A stretch of 46,149 nucleotides of DNA from JBIOJM01 sp044450785 (GTDB lineage Bacteria; Planctomycetota; Planctomycetia; Isosphaerales; Isosphaeraceae): assembly GCA_044450785.1 (NCBI GenBank), contig JBIOJM010000037.1, positions 1 through 46,149 on the forward strand. The letters are read 5' to 3'. Numbering within the stretch: the stretch's first letter is position 1; each line of letters starts with the position of its first letter. Positions 41,203-46,149 of this stretch are shown here, one piece after another. The notes beneath the pieces are model-generated. The model was not told where the DNA came from. It did not search any database and saw nothing but the letters and a program-made list of their open reading frames with translations. The position numbers and the translations under genes are program-made.

Positions 41203-43029
41203 TCAGCGTGTGAAACAAAGCCCCGGGTCTTCGGGCCCGGCTCCGATCACGCGGAAGCCCCAACGGTTATCGGCCTGCCAGGTGACGTGGCCGACCAGGG
41301 CTCCCCCTTGTCCTGATTGTGCGAGCGTGAGCAGGTCATCGGCGAGCACCCACTTGCCCGCGAGCTGTTGGACCTTGCCTTTGGCGTCAACAGTCCAGGT
41401 GAAGGCCCCGTCGTCGGCCACGTTCAAACGGTTGGTCGTGTCTTTGTTCGGGCGCGCGGTCCAGTTACCGGGCAGCTTACCCGGCTTGACCGGTGCCTCG
41501 GTCGTTGTCGGCGCAGGCGGTGCCGGCGGCGTGCTGGTGCCGGGCGGTTTACCCGGCTTGACCGGTGCCTCGGTCGTTGTCGGCGCAGGCGGTGCCGGCG
41601 GCGTGCTTGGCTCCGAGTTGGGCTTGGTGAACTGCCTGACGAGCTGGGCGGAGAGGGTGTCCTGAGGTGCCAGGGCCGTGACCTGTTTGAGCTGGGCCAC
41701 GGCGGCGTTGATGTGACCCTGGGTCAGGTAGTGATAGGCCAGGACGAAGCGCGCGGCCGTCGACGACAGGTTGGCTCCGACGAAGGCCTCCAGCGCGCGG
41801 AGTTGCGCGGTGTAGACGTCGATGTTCGGGTAGAGGCCGGCCATCGTCGTCCAGTCCCAGCCCGGGCCGACAGAGAGGACTGCGTACAGCGGACCCGCCG
41901 CGAGGTCGTACTTGCCGGCCGCGAAGAGAACCAGGGCCCGGAACTCGTGCAGGGTCGCGTCGATCGGGAGCACCTTTAACGCCTCGTCGGTGAGACGCAG
42001 CGCGCCGGAGTAGTCCCCGGTACGGAACGCCTCCCGGGCGGCGTCAAATTTCGCCAAGGCGGGGTCGGCAGCTTCCGCGGGCGGCGGGGCTGCCTGTGTA
42101 TTGATCGGCTGGCTGTAGTCATAGGCCAGGGCGGGAACGCTGACGGTCTGGGGTTCGCCGCCGACAACAGTCTGCTCGATCACGATCGGCTGTGCCACGG
42201 CCTCCCCACCGTAGTATGGGTTCGCGTAGCTGGAGTAGCCCCAGTCGTAGATCGACGATCCGAGAGCCCAGGCCGTCACGCCGACCGCGGCGCCGGCGGC
42301 GAACCGGCCCCAGCCCCACCCCCCGTAGTTATCGGCGTGGTAGCCGTGCCAGTACCCGTTGGCCCAGCCCTGGTGGTAGCCCCAGTACGCGCCTCGCCAG
42401 TTGTTGTAGGCCGGCGGGCGGACTCCGTAACCCGGGTCGACGCCAATCCCAGCCAGGTTGTTCTGGCGGATTCCTCCGACATTGACGTCGCCCCGATTGA
42501 TCGTATTGCCGCTACCAATGATCGGCCGGTTGCCGATGCCACCGATGCCACCGGGGCGGTTGTCAATGCCTGGGCGGTTGCCGATGCCACCGACGCCACC
42601 AGGGCGGTTGTCAATGCCTGGGCGGTTGCCGATGCCACCGACCCCACCGGGGCGGTTGTCAATGCCTGGGCGGTTACCAATGCCACCGGGACGGTTGCCC
42701 AGGCCCGACCCGGGACCTCCCGGGCGACCTCCGCCGGGTTGAGGACGGCTGGGCAGGGTTGATGGACGACCACCGCCGAGCTGTGCGCCGCCAGGACGGC
42801 CGCCGCCAGGCGACGGTCGTGGGGATGGCCTCGGGGCGCTGACGGAGGGGCTGCGGCTGAAGCCACCACCACGCGGCATCCCGCCCCCACGAGAGGCACC
42901 AGCCCCGCCTCCGCGACCACCGCCTCCGCGACCGCCGCCTGGTCCTCCGAAGGCGAAGGCCGCCGGGAGACCAATTGCGAACACCAGAAGGATCACGATG
43001 AGGAGTCTTCCGCCGGCTCGGGGTGTGAT
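41203..43029 (-). CDS. Secreted repeat-rich protein with TPR segment and C-terminal beta domain; start codon unusual
   Basis: 608 residues if read from 43029. Signal peptide 'GGRLLIVILLVFAIGLPAAFAFGG' at about 8-30. Next come a Gly/Arg/Pro-rich region with three near-identical 16-residue repeats (unit around 'GIGNRPGIDNRPGGVG') at about 115-170, a Tyr/Trp/Gly-rich part ('GYHQGWANGYWHGYHADNYG'), a TPR-like helical region at about 345-500, two 24-residue Thr/Pro repeats ('PPAPTTTEAPVKPGK'), and a beta-rich C-terminal domain that contains 'WTVDAKGKVQQLAGKWVLAD'. No ATG, GTG or TTG begins the frame before the signal peptide except GTG 42996, which would drop its basic residues. The best ribosome site, AGGAG at 43041-43037, is 7 nt from an ATC. 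Function unknown; a surface or envelope role is likely. Confidence 0.7.
   Translation of the reverse strand: MTPRAGGRLLIVILLVFAIGLPAAFAFGGPGGGRGGGGRGGGAGASRGGGMPRGGGFSRSPSVSAPRPSPRPSPGGGRPGGAQLGGGRPSTLPSRPQPGGGRPGGPGSGLGNRPGGIGNRPGIDNRPGGVGGIGNRPGIDNRPGGVGGIGNRPGIDNRPGGIGGIGNRPIIGSGNTINRGDVNVGGIRQNNLAGIGVDPGYGVRPPAYNNWRGAYWGYHQGWANGYWHGYHADNYGGWGWGRFAAGAAVGVTAWALGSSIYDWGYSSYANPYYGGEAVAQPIVIEQTVVGGEPQTVSVPALAYDYSQPINTQAAPPPAEAADPALAKFDAAREAFRTGDYSGALRLTDEALKVLPIDATLHEFRALVLFAAGKYDLAAGPLYAVLSVGPGWDWTTMAGLYPNIDVYTAQLRALEAFVGANLSSTAARFVLAYHYLTQGHINAAVAQLKQVTALAPQDTLSAQLVRQFTKPNSEPSTPPAPPAPTTTEAPVKPGKPPGTSTPPAPPAPTTTEAPVKPGKLPGNWTARPNKDTTNRLNVADDGAFTWTVDAKGKVQQLAGKWVLADDLLTLAQSGQGGALVGHVTWQADNRWGFRVIGAGPEDPGLCFTR
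41477..41607. repeat. 59-nt perfect direct repeat, period 72
   Basis: 41477-41535 equals 41549-41607 over 59 nt. It encodes the two 24-residue Thr/Pro/Ala linkers near the C-terminus of the 41203-43029 protein. Perfect DNA identity suggests a recent duplication. Confidence 0.8.
42516..42690. repeat. 48-nt coding tandem repeats (three units plus partial)
   Basis: Three 16-codon units coding GIGNRPGIDNRPGGVG-type peptides, nearly identical at the DNA level, in the glycine-rich part of the 41203-43029 protein. Boundaries are approximate. Confidence 0.65.
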
Positions 43030-43093
43030 GGGTCGACTCCTGATAGGTCGTGTTGGTGCCTCGGTTGCTCGGCTGACGGCCGATCGTTGGATC

Positions 43094-44053
43094 TCACTTG
43101 CCGGGGGTCGGCGCGCGGCGGACCAGGGTAAAGAGGTCCCTGTCGGGCATGGCCTCCCCGCCAACCGTCCGGTCGAACGTCTCCCAGCGAAGCCGGTCCT
43201 TGCCGAGGATCGTGATCGCGTTTGTGACCGAGACCGACTTTCCGTCCGACCGGACGCCCGTCGCCTTGATGACCCAGCGATCGCCGTCACGCGACATCAG
43301 CCCTTCGGCGAACCCGCCCCGGTCGTCGAAGACCCACGTTCAGAATTGATTCCGCTGACCCTCCCACCCGATGCGCTGGGTACCGCTCAGCGCGATGCGG
43401 CCCTCCACCTCGACTTTGAACTCGCGGAGCAGGAAGTTGCCGTCGTCGGACCACTTGCAACTCGTGAGAACGACCGTGTCGTCGCTCTCGTTAATCCATT
43501 CACCGAGCATCCACGCGAGTTCCTCCAGTCGCTCGTGCGGATCGTCCTCGGGTGGCTCGTCGCGAATCCGCGCATGGAGCCAGCGGCCGCCCTGGCGGGC
43601 GTAGATCACGCTGTATTGGTTGGTGCGTGGCGGCGTGTCTGCCCCGTTCGACAGCGACGCTGTACCCTCCTCGATGGCGATATCCGTCCCGAGGAACCGC
43701 AGGGAGTCGGTGTCCACGGTGAGCCTATCTCCGGCACTTTCCTTGAAAATCTTAGTGTACCGACCGACGATGGCATCGCGGCCTCGCGTGACCTCGCTGT
43801 CGTCGTCCTCGATCTCAGCGTCCTCGGTGAACAGGGCACCGAGCGCTTTCGAGTCCCTCTTGTTGTAGGCCTTGACGAAGGACGCAAGCAGGTCCTTGAT
43901 GGCCCGGACGTCTGACTCCCTTTCCTGTGACGCCGTGATCTGGACGCCTCCGGGGGGTACCGGAGCCGGTTCCCGGACCGGCCGGTCCTGGGCCAAGACC
44001 AGGCCCAGCGTCGCGCTGAGCGCGAGGACTGCCAGGAATGCATGAACTCTCAT
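43094..44053 (-). pseudogene. SgcJ/EcaC-type nuclear-transport-factor-fold protein, interrupted by one in-frame TGA
   Basis: From ATG 44053 an exported protein is read: signal peptide 'HAFLAVLALSATLGLVLAQ', an NTF2-like domain at about 45-170 ('IKDLLASFVKAYNKRDSKAL', 'FTEDAEIEDDDSEVTRGRDA'), then 'LTSCKWSDDGNFLLREFKVE' and 'GTQRIGWEGQRNQF'. A TGA at 43340-43342 follows. The same frame continues without shift as 'TWVFDDRGGFAEGLMSRDGD' up to a final stop at 43094. Relatives have an Arg/Ser codon at the TGA position, so one C-to-T change (CGA to TGA) explains it. The last 82 residues, a conserved region, are lost unless readthrough occurs. Alternatively a sequencing error. Confidence 0.7.
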
Positions 44054-44167
44054 GGTCGATGGCTCCTTCGTGGCTTGTCGAAAACGTCGCCGACGGCGCG
44101 GAGGCGCGGACGCACCTCAGTTGCTGGCCCGGAGTTCGAGTAACGTCGAAGGTGGCAGAATGGCAGC

Positions 44168-46149
44168 CTAGCCCGAGTTTCCTACTTAGCTTGAAGCAGT
44201 TTCCTATCTCCTTTGGTCCCAAAATCCTGCGCGCAGCTACGCCTTACCCTAACTCCTGGTGTTTCTCGCGTTCAAGGCCGAGGATCTGGACCAATCTCTG
44301 CTGCAATGGTGACATCCGAGTCAGAACTGTCTGCTGCGACTCGTGCTTGGATTTCCGTTTCTTGGGGTAGATGTTGATCACCTCTCGAATGCCGTCCAAC
44401 ACCGAAAGCAGTCGTCGCAGGGAAATGTTCAGACCGGCCCGGCGGACTCGGCGCCACATCACCGACCGCAGAAGTTGGGCCATACTGCAATACAACCCAT
44501 GAACTCGCAGCTTTGAGTCCGTCCAGTGGTTCAGTGGCCACCAAGTCCCCGTGATCCGGTCCTTCATCTCCTTGAAAACAGCCTCGATCAAAAACTGGCT
44601 CCGGTAGGCCTCGATGATCCGCTCATCGGACCATTCCGCTCGGTTGCTGATCAGGATGGTCTTGCCCAGATGCGTCTCCGCGATGCGATTCAGGGCGTTG
44701 GTGTCGAGGTCGTATGTCAACTGCGGGTGGCTCTTGGGGTCGGCCGCGATAGTGACCTGGATTGCATCCTTGAGGTACTGGCGGCGCAAAATCGAGCGGC
44801 ACTTCTGTCCCAGCGACGCCAAGGTTGGTCGCTTGCCGCCCTTGATCAGACCGGCAGCGCGGCCCGCCAGCCGACCCTGTAGCTCGGATAGCTGTTTACT
44901 CGCTTTCGCGACATCATTCTCCAATGTCATCCACTGCGTCTTTGCCAGCTTCGGATTGTAGGTGACAACCAAGACCCGTTCAGAGCCAGCAACGGTCTTG
45001 GTCACGCGAAAAGCCTTGGTGCCCTTCAAGCCTGGACTCGCGCACACGACAAATCGTGGATCCGTGTGCGGGACGACGGCCAACTCGGGATGTTCGTTCT
45101 GTTTGACAGAGCCCACGAATTTGAGGCTCAAGGAGTCCAACAGGCCGAAGTTCTCGGCGGAGTTGTTTCCTTTGTCGAAGATCAGGGTCGTTTCGGGGAC
45201 GACTGTCGCTCCACCGGCCAACTCGCGGAAGAACTGGTGAAATCGGCTCAGGACCAGCGAAAACTGCCGGGCGTCGTTGCGGTTCCCTTCATAGACGTCG
45301 TAGAACAACGGCAATTGGCCATCGGCGGCACAGAACAGGGCGTAACTTACCTGCCGGAGGTTGTCGCGTCCTTGTTTGTTTTTGCCTCGGGCGGCCAGGC
45401 AACAGCGGGTGTTAAACGTATCGAGGAAGGTGTAGAAGTTCGTACCGTCGTAACAGATCGAGGACAGGTCGATCCGCTCGCGATCGACGACGTCCTTGAC
45501 CAGGTCCTTCCAGATGGCGGTTGCTGTCTCGGGCTTGACCGCATCCATGTGATCCCAGAAGCGCTGCGAACTCAGGGCGGCCTGCGACGCGGATGAGAGG
45601 CGTCGTCGCAGGACGGTCTGGGAGAACCAGTCCCACATCGATCGCTTGCTGCGAGGGCTGATCGCTCGGTTGATCGCGGCGATCGCCAGGTATTGACCGG
45701 TGGTCAGTCCTTGCCGCCGTTTGGGACAATGGCGGTCAACATGCCCAACGATCCCAGCACGCGTGGCTTCCTGCCAGAGGGCCTGCGACAATCCCCACTG
45801 GAACACCTCGGCGCAAATTGGAGTCGGCCCGGTCCCTTGGCAGGCCGAGACGATGTCTTCCAGCTTGCCGAGGTATTTCTGCCAGATGCGTCGACAGCGA
45901 TTGTCGACCCACTCCCATTTGGAGTAATAGTAATAGGTGTGACCCTTAACCTGCTTGGCTTCCAGCCGTTCCATCGCCGCCTCCTTGCTGACAGTGCGAC
46001 GATACTAGGGGATATGAAGAGCGAGTTCAAGCTGAATTCTAAGGACAAAAACGAGAAAAAAGTTAGGGGATATGACGGTCGTGACGCAAGTCTTTCCCAC
46101 ACCGACGTTTGCATAACTTCACTGTCGCTAACTAGGAAACTCGGGCTAG
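44168..46149. mobile_element. Complete IS1634-like insertion sequence, ends at window edge
   Basis: Left inverted repeat 44168-44190 (CTAGCCCGAGTTTCCTA(C)TTAGC) and right inverted repeat 46127-46149 match over 23 nt with one mismatch. A single transposase gene lies between them. Subterminal AGTTTCCTA repeats occur at the left end (44176-44184, 44198-44206), and TAGGGGATATGA is repeated at 46006-46017 and 46064-46075. The element sits about 115 nt upstream of the SgcJ-type gene. The target duplication cannot be checked because the right flank is outside the window. Confidence 0.85.
44244..45974 (-). CDS. IS1634-like (IS4 superfamily) DDE transposase
   Basis: 576 residues, the usual length of the IS1634 group. 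DDE signatures: first D in 'SSICYDGTNFYTFLD', second D in 'TLIFDKGNNSAEN', E in 'EAYRSQFLIEAVFKEMKD', the Y-R-x(3)-IE-x(6)-K block of IS4-type enzymes. The N-terminal half is helical DNA-binding. It cuts and joins the inverted-repeat ends at 44168 and 46149. Start ATG 45974 has AAGGAGG 7 nt upstream. It appears intact with no frame break, so the element may still be mobile. Confidence 0.93.
   Translation of the reverse strand: MERLEAKQVKGHTYYYYSKWEWVDNRCRRIWQKYLGKLEDIVSACQGTGPTPICAEVFQWGLSQALWQEATRAGIVGHVDRHCPKRRQGLTTGQYLAIAAINRAISPRSKRSMWDWFSQTVLRRRLSSASQAALSSQRFWDHMDAVKPETATAIWKDLVKDVVDRERIDLSSICYDGTNFYTFLDTFNTRCCLAARGKNKQGRDNLRQVSYALFCAADGQLPLFYDVYEGNRNDARQFSLVLSRFHQFFRELAGGATVVPETTLIFDKGNNSAENFGLLDSLSLKFVGSVKQNEHPELAVVPHTDPRFVVCASPGLKGTKAFRVTKTVAGSERVLVVTYNPKLAKTQWMTLENDVAKASKQLSELQGRLAGRAAGLIKGGKRPTLASLGQKCRSILRRQYLKDAIQVTIAADPKSHPQLTYDLDTNALNRIAETHLGKTILISNRAEWSDERIIEAYRSQFLIEAVFKEMKDRITGTWWPLNHWTDSKLRVHGLYCSMAQLLRSVMWRRVRRAGLNISLRRLLSVLDGIREVINIYPKKRKSKHESQQTVLTRMSPLQQRLVQILGLEREKHQELG

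Overview
The window is high-GC chromosomal DNA, most likely from a member of the Planctomycetota, probably close to Isosphaeraceae. The assignment is by gene families. A DUF1559 pseudopilin-like protein, two cytochromes with the planctomycete/verrucomicrobial TIGR02603-type heme domain, a 1299-residue cytochrome/dehydrogenase fusion, a PEP-CTERM protein, two sigma/anti-sigma operons and a PadR/HAAS pair are all typical of that phylum. There is no rRNA operon and no intact tRNA gene.

Positions 1-3.1 kb look like mobile-element debris: a primase/helicase-like ATPase running off the left edge, a small HTH protein, and a DUF433/DUF5615 toxin-antitoxin pair. Two copies of a 26-nt sequence equal to the 3' end of a tRNA-Gln-like gene (3466-3491 and 11791-11816) bracket an 8.3-kb segment. 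That segment holds the giant cytochrome fusion, a TPR protein, an ECF sigma/anti-sigma pair and a PepSY-like secreted protein.

From 12.2 to 18.5 kb most genes are on the minus strand: a PadR regulator with its membrane partner and a clear promoter/operator, an esterase damaged by an internal deletion, a LacD-type aldolase, and a second sigma/zinc anti-sigma/secreted-protein operon. From 18.8 to 22.4 kb three plus-strand genes follow: a PEP-CTERM protein, a purple-acid-phosphatase-like enzyme and a threonine dehydratase-like enzyme. At 22.46-22.9 kb lies a ruined Phd/PIN toxin-antitoxin locus. The toxin is cut to 26 codons and the antitoxin start has been lost next to a 117-bp MITE-like element with perfect 21-bp inverted ends.

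From 22.9 to 28.9 kb kdsD, kdsC and a very large LptC/LptA-like gene form an envelope operon in the same order as the proteobacterial kdsD-kdsC-lptC-lptA locus. It is followed by a CBS-fused site-2 protease, an ABC-2 permease, a methyltransferase/glycosyltransferase fusion and a DUF1559 protein.

The most interesting system is at 35.9-41.1 kb: a translationally coupled three-gene operon encoding a PQQ alcohol dehydrogenase, a periplasmic binding protein and a di-heme cytochrome c. The dehydrogenase has the XoxF-type WDYDG motif that predicts lanthanide dependence. The binding protein is a XoxJ/MoxJ-like protein with three tandem solute-binding domains instead of one. This looks like a periplasmic alcohol oxidation module with an unusual architecture.

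The right end holds a repeat-rich secreted TPR protein with no normal start codon at its best ribosome site, an SgcJ-type gene interrupted by one in-frame TGA, and a complete IS1634-like insertion sequence whose right inverted repeat ends exactly at the last base. Scattered through the window are short tandem arrays with different sequences but the same 7-nt period, nearly all at gene borders. Some supply a Shine-Dalgarno sequence, some a stop codon in every frame, and one is translated into the start of the XoxJ-like protein.
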